A program made the position numbers and the translations under genes. The notes below the pieces were generated by a model, which was not told the DNA's origin, ran no database searches, and was given only the letters and a program-made list of their open reading frames with translations. From JANOSH01 sp031415695 (GTDB taxonomy: Bacteria > Actinomycetota > Acidimicrobiia > Acidimicrobiales > Ilumatobacteraceae): a stretch of DNA of 64,000 nucleotides. The stretch lies in assembly GCA_031415695.1 (NCBI GenBank), contig JANOSH010000048.1, positions 1 to 64,000 on the forward strand. Reading direction: 5' to 3'. Positions within the stretch are counted from its first letter, which is position 1. The number at the start of each line of letters is the position of its first letter. Shown one piece after another: positions 25,183 to 33,804 of this stretch.

Positions 25183-27624
25183 TCAGCGGCCCAGCGGTTC
25201 GATGTTCCAGATTTCGTCGGCATAGGCCCGGATGGTTCGATCCGACGAGAACGAACCCATGCCGGCCACATTGGCGATGGCCTTAGCCGCCCATTGATCT
25301 GGGTGCTGGTACAACGCGTCGACTCGACCCTGCGCCTCGATATAGGCGGCATAGTCGGCCAACAGCAGGTAGTGATCTCCGCCCCACAGCAGCGAGTCGA
25401 CAAGTGAGCGGTAGCGGCCCGGCTCGGTGGGTGAAAACACGCCACCGGAAATAGCATCGAGTACCGCTTTGAGTTGGCTGTTGCCCTCGTAGTAGCGCAT
25501 CGACTGGTAACCGCTGCGACGCAGTTCTACTACCTCGGAGGTTCGGAGTCCGAAGATGAAAATGTTGTCGTCGCCGACATTCTGGCGGATCTCGATATTG
25601 GCGCCATCGTCTGTGCCGATGGTGATGGCACCGTTCAACGCCAACTTCATGTTTCCGGTACCCGATGCCTCGGTACCGGCCGTGGAGATCTGCTCGGACA
25701 GATCGGCGCTTGGCATCACGAGTTCCGCCACCGACACGCTGTAGTTCGGGATGAAAACCACCTTGAGACGGTTACCGATTCGAGGGTCGTTGTTGACCGT
25801 CACGCCGACGTCATTAATCAGCCGAATGATGGACTTTGCAGTCACATACGACGACGCGGCCTTCCCGGCAAATATGACCGTTCGTGGCACCCACTCGGCC
25901 TGCGGGTTAGCCACAATCGCCTGATAGCGGGTGATGACATGCAAGATGTTGAGAAGCTGTCGCTTGTATTCATGGATTCGTTTGACCTGAACGTCGAACA
26001 GGCTGTCGGCGCAGAGTTCAATACCGGTGACATCGGTGATGTACTCGGCCAGACGCTGTTTGTTTACCTTCTTGATGGCCATGAACTCCGCTTGGAAATC
26101 GCGGTCGTGTTTGTACGTTGCGAGTCCGGCAAGTTGATCTAGATCAAGACGCCAGCCGTCGCCGATAGTGCGATCGAGCAAACCTGCGAGGGACGGATTG
26201 GCCTGCGCCAGCCACCGCCGAGGGGTCACGCCATTCGTCATGTTGGTAAAGCGGTCGGGCCACATCGCAGCAAAGTCTGCGAAGATCGTCTGGACCAACA
26301 GGTTCGAGTGAAGCGCAGAAACGCCGTTCACCTTGTGGCTACCCACAATGGACAAATGCGCCATTCGTACACGACGCTCGCCATTTTCGTCGATGAGAGA
26401 TAGGCGACCCAGGAACGCCGAATCATCCGGACGGAATCGTGCGGCTAGCTCCAAGAACTCTTGGTTGATTCGAAAAATGATTTCAAGGTGACGCGGCAGC
26501 ACCTGCTGCATCAGCGCCACCGGCCAGGTCTCCAAGGCCTCGGGCATGAGCGTGTGGTTGGTATACGAGAACGTGCGGCCACAGATAGCCCATGCCTCGG
26601 TCCACGCCATGGTGTGTTCGTCGACGAGCACCCGCATAAGCTCCGCGACACCGATGGCAGGATGGGTGTCGTTGAGATGGATAGCGACTTTGTCGGCGAG
26701 GTTGGCGAGCGTACCGTGCTCGTCGAGGTGCCGGGCAAGGATGTCGTGAACCGAAGCGGCAACAAAGAAGTACTCCTGACGAAGCCGCAGCTCACGTCCA
26801 GCGGGCGTGCTGTCGTTCGGGTAGAGAACCCACGAAATGTTCTCGTACTCGTTCTTCACGCTGGCGGCGCGGGCGTAGTCACCGATGTTGAACGCGTTGA
26901 GGTCGATCTGGGCGGGGGCCGACGCCTTCCACAGTCGCAGGGTGCTGACCTTGTTTGTGCCGTGGCCAGGTACAACCATGTCGTAGGCCTTGGCTGCAAC
27001 CTCTCCGGCCGGACGCCAGATTGACGTTGTGCCAGTGCGTTCTACCCAGCCACCAAACTGCACGCGGTGGCTGATACCGGGCCGAGGGAATTCCCAAGCG
27101 CTGCCGTTCTCTAACCACGAGTCGGGGTACTCGATCTGGCAGCCATCTTGAATCTGCTGCGCAAACATCCCGTGCTCGTACCGAATGCCGTAGCCAAACG
27201 ATGGCAAACCAACAGTGGCCATTGAGTCGAGGAAACATGCGGCCAACCGACCAAGGCCACCATTGCCCAACGCCGCGTCGGGTTCGCAGTCGGCAACATC
27301 TTCGAGCGACTTGGCATGCGCCGCTACCGCACCGCCTGCGGCGTCGGTCATGCCCAACGACGCAAGTGCGTTCGACATCGTGCGTCCCATCAGGAACTCC
27401 ATCGACAAGTAGTAGACCCGCCGAGCTTTGGCGGAACGCTCCATGGCCTGGGTTTCAACCCAACGGCGCGACAGTTCTTCTCGAGCGTGCTGGGACACGG
27501 CACGCATGAGGTCATTCGACGACGCGTCGGCCGTAGCAACCCCGACTGTTTCGACGAGATGCAGTTCTATCCCGGCTTGCACTGCCGTGGTGGGTGAATG
27601 GTCGAGCGATGTCACAACAGACAT
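25183..27624 (-). CDS. glgP: Glycogen/starch phosphorylase
   Basis: An 813-residue GT35 phosphorylase that releases glucose 1-phosphate from alpha-glucans. RVYYLSMEFLMGRTMSNAL near residue 70, ALGNGGLGRLAACFLDSMA and the pyridoxal phosphate motif EASGTGNMKLALNGAITIGT (with its Lys) are all present. The standard length is 800-840. The ATG at 27624 is the first of five minus-strand genes (glgP, malQ, gpsA, RNA ligase, proS) separated by 3 to 25 bases. The promoter should lie in 27625-27730. Confidence 0.96.
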   Translation of the reverse strand: MSVVTSLDHSPTTAVQAGIELHLVETVGVATADASSNDLMRAVSQHAREELSRRWVETQAMERSAKARRVYYLSMEFLMGRTMSNALASLGMTDAAGGAVAAHAKSLEDVADCEPDAALGNGGLGRLAACFLDSMATVGLPSFGYGIRYEHGMFAQQIQDGCQIEYPDSWLENGSAWEFPRPGISHRVQFGGWVERTGTTSIWRPAGEVAAKAYDMVVPGHGTNKVSTLRLWKASAPAQIDLNAFNIGDYARAASVKNEYENISWVLYPNDSTPAGRELRLRQEYFFVAASVHDILARHLDEHGTLANLADKVAIHLNDTHPAIGVAELMRVLVDEHTMAWTEAWAICGRTFSYTNHTLMPEALETWPVALMQQVLPRHLEIIFRINQEFLELAARFRPDDSAFLGRLSLIDENGERRVRMAHLSIVGSHKVNGVSALHSNLLVQTIFADFAAMWPDRFTNMTNGVTPRRWLAQANPSLAGLLDRTIGDGWRLDLDQLAGLATYKHDRDFQAEFMAIKKVNKQRLAEYITDVTGIELCADSLFDVQVKRIHEYKRQLLNILHVITRYQAIVANPQAEWVPRTVIFAGKAASSYVTAKSIIRLINDVGVTVNNDPRIGNRLKVVFIPNYSVSVAELVMPSADLSEQISTAGTEASGTGNMKLALNGAITIGTDDGANIEIRQNVGDDNIFIFGLRTSEVVELRRSGYQSMRYYEGNSQLKAVLDAISGGVFSPTEPGRYRSLVDSLLWGGDHYLLLADYAAYIEAQGRVDALYQHPDQWAAKAIANVAGMGSFSSDRTIRAYADEIWNIEPLGR

Positions 27625-27730
27625 ATCCTTCGCAGAGGCTGCTAGCGGGGAACCGAGAGGCTATGGCATGGACGCAGTCGCCGCTACAGATCGGACGAAT
27701 CCCGACGGATTCTTACCGTGGTGGGGGTTC

Positions 27731-28297
27731 TCACCGTGGAGAGTGGGTATAGGTCACGTGCGACTCGACAAGCCGGTCGAACGTACGGCGTTCAGCGCGA
27801 ATGGGCCACCACAGGTACAAGAAGATCTCCATCGGACGCCACATGGCCACCCAAGGGGCGACCGCTAGGCCCTCTTGAACCAGATCGACAAAGGCTGTGT
27901 TGGACGGCGACTCAATCAACCGCGAAATCGTTGTGAAGACGGCCATCACGGCGAGTCCGATTACCAGACTGATCCGACCCTCGCGCCACAGCCGAGACAA
28001 CCGACGACTGGCATCCCAACGTCGGTAGGCAAAGTGATTGTGAATCCCATCACTAACCGCCGACTCGCGCCCCTCAAAGCTTGCGTCGGCTACCCGCACT
28101 GCAATCGACACAGGTACCCGGCCCGGTTGTTCTTGGGCCCAGTCGGTAATCCACCCGGCAATCTCGACATCGAGGTCTCGCAAGTGGAGCGGGTGCGGAT
28201 CGATAGGGTTGAACAGGTCCTCTACGGTGTCGACGCGGACTTGAATCGGTCCCTTGCTCGGATCGAAACCTCGGATTGCCCAGTCACGTGTTTCCAT
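27731..28297 (-). CDS. Membrane protein of unknown function
   Basis: A 188-residue protein with a soluble N-terminal part (METRDWAIRGFDPSKGPIQV) and two hydrophobic segments near residues 116-133 (LVIGLAVMAVFTT) and 150-170 (VDLVQEGLAVAPWVAMW), followed by IFLYLWWPIRAE. The ATG at 28297 is chosen; the frame is open to 28417 but would then overlap the divergent flavoprotein gene. No family with a known role is recognised. It is divergent from the TIGR03862 gene with an 18-base gap. Confidence 0.65.
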   Translation of the reverse strand: METRDWAIRGFDPSKGPIQVRVDTVEDLFNPIDPHPLHLRDLDVEIAGWITDWAQEQPGRVPVSIAVRVADASFEGRESAVSDGIHNHFAYRRWDASRRLSRLWREGRISLVIGLAVMAVFTTISRLIESPSNTAFVDLVQEGLAVAPWVAMWRPMEIFLYLWWPIRAERRTFDRLVESHVTYTHSPR

Positions 28298-28315
28298 GAC
28301 CCGTAACCTTGCCAG

Positions 28316-29572
28316 GTGCACCCCGCAACCGCGACGATCATCGGTGGCGGACCCGCAGGTCTTATCGCGGCCGAAGTCATTGCGCAGGCCGGGTTTCAGG
28401 TTTGTTTGTACGAGCAAATGCCGTCCGTGGGTCGAAAGATTTTACTCGCCGGCCGAAGCGGCCTGAATCTCACGCACAGCGAACCACTCGAACAGATGCT
28501 CGGCAAGTTCGGGGCAGGCGGGAATGAGCTTGAACGTGCCCTACGAAACTTCGGACCTGCGGAGCTGCGAGCATGGTGTGCCGACCTAGGCCAAACAACA
28601 TTCGTCGGATCAAGCGGACGCGTTTTTCCGACATCGCTGCGGGCCACTCCGCTTCTGCGAGCATGGCTCGTCCGGCTAGCCGACCTAGGCGTGATCATCC
28701 GGCCCCGGCATCGTTGGGAGGGGTGGGGAACTCATCCCACCGGTGCCGTTGATCCTCGGATCTGCCGGTTTCGACAGCCCGATGGAGCGATTATCGACGT
28801 CCGCAGCGACGTTGTTGTTATGGCTCTTGGTGGCGCGAGTTGGCCGCGGGTCGGCTCCGACGGTGCATGGGTTAAGTTCTTCGCTCACGCCAACATCAGT
28901 GTCCATCGCCTGCGGCCCGCCAACTGCGGGGTGCACATCGCGTGGACACGTACATTCGTCGAACGGTTCGCGGGGCAAGCAATCAAGAACACCGCGCTCA
29001 CGGTCGAGAGCACAACTGTCCGCGGCGACATCTCCGTCACCAAAACCGGGCTGGAAAGCGGCCCGATCTATAACCATTCGGCTGCCACCCGCAATGCGCT
29101 TGACCGGGACGGATTCTGCACGATTTACGTCGACCTGCATCCCGACTTGAGCATCGTCGCGCTCCACGACCGGCTCGCTCGACGCCGACCCAAAGAGTCG
29201 GTGTCGTCGTCGCTGCAACGGTTGCTCGGATTGACGCCTGTGGCCATCTCTTTACTGCGCGAGGCAACCACGAACGACATACCCAACGATTCGCGAACAC
29301 TTGCGGAGTTGGTCAAGGCGGTGCCGCTTACTGTCACATCGACGGCCTCAATCGACCGAGCAATATCAACCGCGGGTGGCGTGGCGTTCGGCGAACTGAA
29401 CGAGTCGTTCATGCTGCGCCGGCTACCGGGGGTTTTCGTTGCGGGCGAAATGCTCGATTGGGAAGCACCGACAGGTGGCTACCTTCTACAAGGCTGCTTC
29501 AGCACCGGGGTGGCCGCCGCGACCGGTGCTGTGAACTGGTTGACGCCTACCCAGTCGGCGTCAGACTTGTGA
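28316..29572 (+). CDS. TIGR03862-type flavoprotein (HI0933/BaiN family)
   Basis: A 418-residue flavoprotein. The FAD site is ATIIGGGPAGLIAAEVIA, followed by GRKILLAGRSGLNLTHSEPL, the signature of HI0933-like proteins. The C-terminal GVFVAGEMLDWEAPTGGYLL followed by QGCFSTG is the second FAD contact. The TIGR03862 branch is an uncharacterised group of this family; relatives include BaiN, implicated in bile-acid reduction, but a substrate cannot be assigned. Start is GTG at 28316. Length is normal. Confidence 0.87.
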   Translation: MHPATATIIGGGPAGLIAAEVIAQAGFQVCLYEQMPSVGRKILLAGRSGLNLTHSEPLEQMLGKFGAGGNELERALRNFGPAELRAWCADLGQTTFVGSSGRVFPTSLRATPLLRAWLVRLADLGVIIRPRHRWEGWGTHPTGAVDPRICRFRQPDGAIIDVRSDVVVMALGGASWPRVGSDGAWVKFFAHANISVHRLRPANCGVHIAWTRTFVERFAGQAIKNTALTVESTTVRGDISVTKTGLESGPIYNHSAATRNALDRDGFCTIYVDLHPDLSIVALHDRLARRRPKESVSSSLQRLLGLTPVAISLLREATTNDIPNDSRTLAELVKAVPLTVTSTASIDRAISTAGGVAFGELNESFMLRRLPGVFVAGEMLDWEAPTGGYLLQGCFSTGVAAATGAVNWLTPTQSASDL

Positions 29573-30260
29573 GGATTGCAACCAACTCGGCGGGACGATT
29601 CGCTGGAACCAGGTGATTGGTTGCAACCTCCTCATAGCGCCAAAACGGCGACGCCTTCGCACGGATGGCCGCCTGCCAGAATGCTCCAGAGCCATCGGCA
29701 TCGTTCGGGTCAGCGGTTGCTTTGATGTACGTTCGAGTGAATGGCCACTCCTCAAGCGGATGATCCAGGCCAACGGCCTCGCTGAAGGTTCCCGCCGGTT
29801 GCGCTACCCGCCGAGCCAACTGCCATGCCCCCTCCGCGGGGTCATCGAACTCTCTGGGTCGGGGAGCGATCTGCCAGTCGTCACCCAATTCAATTCGACT
29901 CTCGCCTGAAGCGCCCCGCAACGCATCGATGCTCTCGCCGTGAGCCGGCACAAACGCATCGAGGTAGACAAGATGCCGCACCCGATCACCGATGTGGCGC
30001 AATGCACCTGTGACCACGGCACCGCCATAGGAGAAACCGACCAGCACAATGTCGTTGAGGTCCTCGTACAACACGTGGTTGACCACGTCGCGAATGTGCG
30101 TCGAGAGGGTGACCTGGCTAGACGCCAGATGAACACGCTCGCCAATTCCCGTTAGCGACGGCGTGCTTACCTCGTGGCCTTGAGCACGAAGCAAAGGACG
30201 CACCAATCGATACGTCTGAGCACCAGACTAGGCACCGTGAACGAGCACGTAGGTGCTCAT
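29547..30260 (-). pseudogene. Alpha/beta hydrolase with an in-frame amber codon
   Basis: From the ATG at 30260 the protein reads MSTYVLVHGA, then TAG at 30230-30228, then SGAQTYRLVRPLLRAQGHEV and a complete hydrolase. In this family the position after HGA is nearly always Trp, so TGG to TAG is a one-base change. The rest looks sound: nucleophile elbow VGFSYGGAVV and the late TNHLVPANRP with the catalytic His. A downstream start inside the frame would lose the first strand and the oxyanion loop. It lies in a region with other broken genes, so loss of function is more likely than readthrough. Confidence 0.75.
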
Positions 30261-30263
30261 GAT

Positions 30264-30880
30264 TCAGTTCCAGATCCGGGCGGCCGTTCGGACAACCAAC
30301 TCGAGTTTCGCCCACTGATCGGCCTCGGTCATGTCATTGCCTTCGACGGTGCTGGCAAATCCACATTGCGGGCTCATGCTCAACTGATCGAGCGGCACAA
30401 AGCGCGCCGAGGTCAGGATCGTCGCCCCGTTCAACGGCAGCGGCCCGCATCGCAGGATCACACAGGTACGCCAAGTTGGTGTCATCGAGCTGCACGTGCC
30501 GACATCCTGCCATGTACAACGACGACAGCTCGCGTCGGTAACACTCGGCTAAGTCGGCGAAGAACAGCTCCAGGTCGGGATACGCCGTGATATCGATACC
30601 TGCTCGGCCTCCGCGAAAGTGCACCATAGTCGGTGACGGAATACAGACCTTGGCTGTTTGGTGTGTGCAGGACGCCAGGTAGCTGTAGTCGTCAACCTGA
30701 ATATCGTGAGTGTGACGCAGCGGCCCGGCAACGGTGAGTTTGGGAGGCGTCATCTGTACCGTGTTCGCTGAATCGGAGCTAGCGGCGATGTTGCCCGTAA
30801 CTACAACACCCTCAAGTTGTTCGAGAAAGTCAGGCTCCAGCACCAGGCCGAGGTGGGCAAGCCGATGGATGGCCGCCCAA
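30264..30880 (-). pseudogene. MetE-like methyltransferase remnant with internal deletion
   Basis: The first part (30843 to about 30425) reads like the C-terminal barrel of cobalamin-independent methionine synthase relatives: FRGGRAGIDITAYPDLELFF, then CRHVQLDDTNLAYLCDPAMR. The last part, in another frame (about 30400 to 30264), reads FVPLDQLSMSPQCGFASTVE and then LELVVRTAARIW, the end of the same domain with its zinc-binding Cys. About 80-100 residues that should lie between are missing, as is the N-terminus. The gene is therefore deleted internally, frameshifted and truncated. Confidence 0.7.
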
Positions 30881-30882
30881 GT

Positions 30883-31042
30883 TGTGCTACATCACCTACG
30901 AGAAGGCTCAGTCGGCCCGCGAAAAGATGGAGTACCTCCGGTCACGTGGTCTGGGCAGTCTGATCCTGTGGGCTGCTCCGCAAGACCGGCGGGCAAACGG
31001 TACCTACCCGGTGCTCGATGCACTGATGGCAGCACGGGGTTA
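30883..31042 (+). pseudogene. C-terminal fragment, possibly of a glycoside hydrolase
   Basis: A short frame reads CYITYEKAQSAREKMEYLRS and then GLGSLILWAAPQD, ending at TAA 31042. The pattern S...K..Y....GLG.++.W resembles the last beta-alpha unit of GH18-type barrels. Nothing upstream belongs to it; the MetE-like remnant begins there on the other strand. The family assignment is weak. Confidence 0.3.
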
Positions 31043-31201
31043 ACCGACTGACCGAGGACCTCAGTGCGCCACAGCCGCGGTGATATCGAGACCATGATCT
31101 CGGGTATCGCCGTGGCCGTCTTGTAAGTCGTCGACCCCAAGTTGCTGCATGAAAGCAGCAAACCATCATCGCGCTGAGACAGTGATTCGGGCTAGAACGA
31201 A
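31043..31201. other. Intergenic region upstream of the YeiH-type gene
   Basis: About 160 bases between the decayed block and the transporter gene. It presumably holds the transporter promoter. No clear repeat or terminator was seen. Confidence 0.4.
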
Positions 31202-32227
31202 GTGGTGAAACCTGGGCTCGTCTTCGAAGACGTTCGACAGCTTCTACCCAAAAGACGAGACCTCTCTGGACTCGCCGTGGCGGGAACCGTCGTTGCTGTT
31301 GCGTTCATGGTTCATCGACGTTCAACGACGGTGAGTCCGCTGGTCGTGTCGGTCGCCATTGGTGTACTTCTTGCCAATCTTGGCGTCGTCAACGATCGTA
31401 TGCGACCCGGGCTCGCGTTCGGAGCGAAACGCCTCCTTCGCGTGGGTGTGGTGCTTCTCGGCACGCAACTCGCGGCACGCAACGTGGTGAGCCTCGGCGG
31501 CCCGGGTATTGCCGTCGTGCTCGTGGTCGTGGTCGCAACCTTTTTCGGAACCCAGTGGCTTGGGTGCCGACTCGGGCTCAGCGGGCCTATGAGTCTGCTG
31601 GTTGCGACTGGGTTTTCGATCTGCGGTGCCTCAGCGGTGGCAGCCATTGAACCAGTATCGGGAGCCGATGAGGAGGAGGTCACCTACGCAATAGCGATGG
31701 TCACCTTGTGCGGTTCGCTGGCCATCGTGGTATTGCCACTTGTCAACCGTCTCTGGCTGAAGCTCGACGACGATGCCTTTGGCTCGTGGGTAGGGGCGAG
31801 CGTGCACGACGTTGCCCAGACCGTCGCAGCGTCCTCGGCGGTAAGCAACGAGGCCCGTTCCGCAGCGGTCATCGTCAAGCTCACCCGGGTCGTGTTGTTG
31901 GCACCACTGGTAGCCGGCGTCAGTGTTTGGAGGCGCCACCAGGGGTCCACGTTCGCTTCGGACAGGCGACCGCCGATCCTGCCGTTGTTCGTGGTTGGCT
32001 TTCTCGCTGCGATTGCGCTTCGTTCGACCGGATGGCTGTCGGCGCCGACAATCAAGACACTCAAATCGGTCGAACAGGTTTTGCTAGCGATGGCACTTGT
32101 GGGGCTGGGAACGGGTGTGCAGTGGTCCAAGCTTCGACGAGTTGGTGGCCGACCCCTCGTTTTGGCGCTTGCGAGTTGGGTGTTTATCGCGGCCCTCTCC
32201 TTAGCCGGCGTCGTGATCACCCAGTAG
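31202..32227 (+). CDS. YeiH-family putative sulfate exporter
   Basis: A 341-residue membrane protein with about ten transmembrane helices, of the PSE/UPF0324 (YeiH) family. Typical segments are LLRVGVVLLGTQL, the conserved TGFSICGASAVAAIEPV, VTYAIAMVTLCGSLAIVVLP and GASVHDVAQTVAASSAVS. Family members are annotated as putative anion (sulfate) exporters on thin evidence. The start is a GTG at 31202. It is followed 61 bases later by the small membrane protein gene. Confidence 0.9.
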   Translation: MVKPGLVFEDVRQLLPKRRDLSGLAVAGTVVAVAFMVHRRSTTVSPLVVSVAIGVLLANLGVVNDRMRPGLAFGAKRLLRVGVVLLGTQLAARNVVSLGGPGIAVVLVVVVATFFGTQWLGCRLGLSGPMSLLVATGFSICGASAVAAIEPVSGADEEEVTYAIAMVTLCGSLAIVVLPLVNRLWLKLDDDAFGSWVGASVHDVAQTVAASSAVSNEARSAAVIVKLTRVVLLAPLVAGVSVWRRHQGSTFASDRRPPILPLFVVGFLAAIALRSTGWLSAPTIKTLKSVEQVLLAMALVGLGTGVQWSKLRRVGGRPLVLALASWVFIAALSLAGVVITQ

Positions 32228-32288
32228 TTGGCGACGCGCCACCAAGTAATTGTTGACAAATCACATCGGGATTGTCGAGAATGATCAC

Positions 32289-32765
32289 ATGGCTCTTGTC
32301 TCGCCCACATCAGCTACCGCTGCGACCACGTTTCGGGCCTCCGGTGCGTTTGGTCGACGCGACGCACTGCTGTTGACCGTACTTGCCGTTTTGACGGCAG
32401 GGATCTGCATCGTCGATCTGCCAGGTAGCGAGCGAGTTATCCCCCTGGCTGCTCTGGCCGCGGTTGCTATTGGTTGGGTGCGATCCCGACACGAGCACTG
32501 GTTGGTAACCGGTACAGGCATCACGCATCGGCGGTGGATCACAACCAACACGGCCGCAGTCTCGTCGGTGCAGTCAGTTGAAATCGTGCGCGACGGCCAT
32601 GGTCTCGCCGACGAAGTTCGTTTCGTGGCTCCCGGCGTGTCTATCCCCGTTTCGTTGTACGACATCCAGTCGCAGCCCGATTTCGCGGCCGAACTTCGTC
32701 TGTTGTTGGCTGGAGCCGTCGATCAGGCCGTGCCGGGCGCCGACACGGCACTCGCACTGCTCTGA
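32289..32765 (+). CDS. Small membrane protein with a PH-like domain
   Basis: A 158-residue protein. Residues 25-65 hold two hydrophobic segments (LLLTVLAVLTAGICIVDL and VIPLAALAAVAIGWV). The rest looks like a bacterial PH-type module: HWLVTGTGITHRRWI, then VSSVQSVEIVRDG. The ATG at 32289 is preferred over a start at 32250. Its 3' end overlaps the convergent oxidoreductase gene by about 40 bases. The function is unknown. Confidence 0.65.
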   Translation: MALVSPTSATAATTFRASGAFGRRDALLLTVLAVLTAGICIVDLPGSERVIPLAALAAVAIGWVRSRHEHWLVTGTGITHRRWITTNTAAVSSVQSVEIVRDGHGLADEVRFVAPGVSIPVSLYDIQSQPDFAAELRLLLAGAVDQAVPGADTALALL

Positions 32766-33742
32766 ACCGACGCTCTCTCCCATCCGGTCAGAAACCGCAT
32801 CACAGCACGAGAGTCGTCGAGCCGCGGGCTTGGACGTTGAGCCTGGGTTCGACCTGCGGCAAGGTTGAGCTCGATCATTCGCACCTGATAGTCGAAGGCG
32901 TCAAGCGAGTCGTTCACAACAAACGTCTCGGACCCGCCTTCGAAACTGGTCCACACAAACGAGTTATCGCCGCGTTGGGGAAGCCATGGGTTACTCACAA
33001 ACGACAACGTCCCAAGCGTGCCGTGTACCTCGAAACTCGACGCGCTTCCATATGTTTCGGCGGTGTACACAAGGGCAACCAATCCGCTGGCGAATCGGAC
33101 CGAGGCCGCCGACTCGCAAATGTTGCCGTCGACCGGCGACACCGTTCCCCATGCCGCAACGTGGTGATTGGTAAACGCGCCGTCGCCCAGGACGGTGTCG
33201 ACAACCAACTGCAGCAGCGACGCCGGGTAGCAGCCAAGGTTGTAGATCGCCCCTCGGCCTGCAGGATTGACGAGATGGGCGATATTGGCCGCATAGCTGG
33301 CGTGGACAGATTTCAACTCCCCTAGCCGGCCGTCTTGGATCACATCGACAAACCGGGCGATGAGCGGGTGAGCAAGGTACATCAACCCTTCGACGAAGAA
33401 CACGGTGTCACGCACCGCGGCGAGCAGCGCATCGGTTTGTTCCATCGACACGGTCAACGACTTCTCCGAGAGCACGGCTTTACCGGCTTGGGCCGCGACG
33501 ATAGTGGCTTCGTGATGCACGTGATTCGGAGTACCGACGTAAACGACGTCGACATCGGCTTGAGCGAAAGCTTCAGTAAGCGACGTCGTGCCGACAGCGA
33601 TGTTGTGACGCCGTTGGAAGGCTTCGAGGCGCCCACTGTCTCTGCCTACGACGCACGTCGCCACCGAACCCGGACTAGCTGCGATGGCCCTAGCCATCGA
33701 GTCGGAAATGAAACTTGTACCAACGATTCCCCAACGCAACAT
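32723..33742 (-). CDS. Gfo/Idh/MocA-family oxidoreductase
   Basis: A 339-residue NAD(P)-dependent sugar/polyol dehydrogenase. The N-terminal Rossmann motif is RWGIVGTSFISDSMARAI. The family motif VDVVYVGTPNHVHHEATIVA is followed by the catalytic-lysine motif LSEKSLTVS. The C-terminal alpha/beta half has GAIYNLGCYPASLLQLVV, close to the GxxxDxGCY pattern. The ATG at 33742 is chosen over the longer frame from 33817. It is divergent from iolC with a 62-base gap, so an inositol-pathway or related polyol role is plausible. Confidence 0.85.
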   Translation of the reverse strand: MLRWGIVGTSFISDSMARAIAASPGSVATCVVGRDSGRLEAFQRRHNIAVGTTSLTEAFAQADVDVVYVGTPNHVHHEATIVAAQAGKAVLSEKSLTVSMEQTDALLAAVRDTVFFVEGLMYLAHPLIARFVDVIQDGRLGELKSVHASYAANIAHLVNPAGRGAIYNLGCYPASLLQLVVDTVLGDGAFTNHHVAAWGTVSPVDGNICESAASVRFASGLVALVYTAETYGSASSFEVHGTLGTLSFVSNPWLPQRGDNSFVWTSFEGGSETFVVNDSLDAFDYQVRMIELNLAAGRTQAQRPSPRLDDSRAVMRFLTGWERASVQSSASAVSAPGTA

Positions 33743-33804
33743 CTGGTTATCCTCGCAGGCGAACGCCCGAGCCATACGGGCGAACCGGTACCCTGGCGGA
33801 TCTG

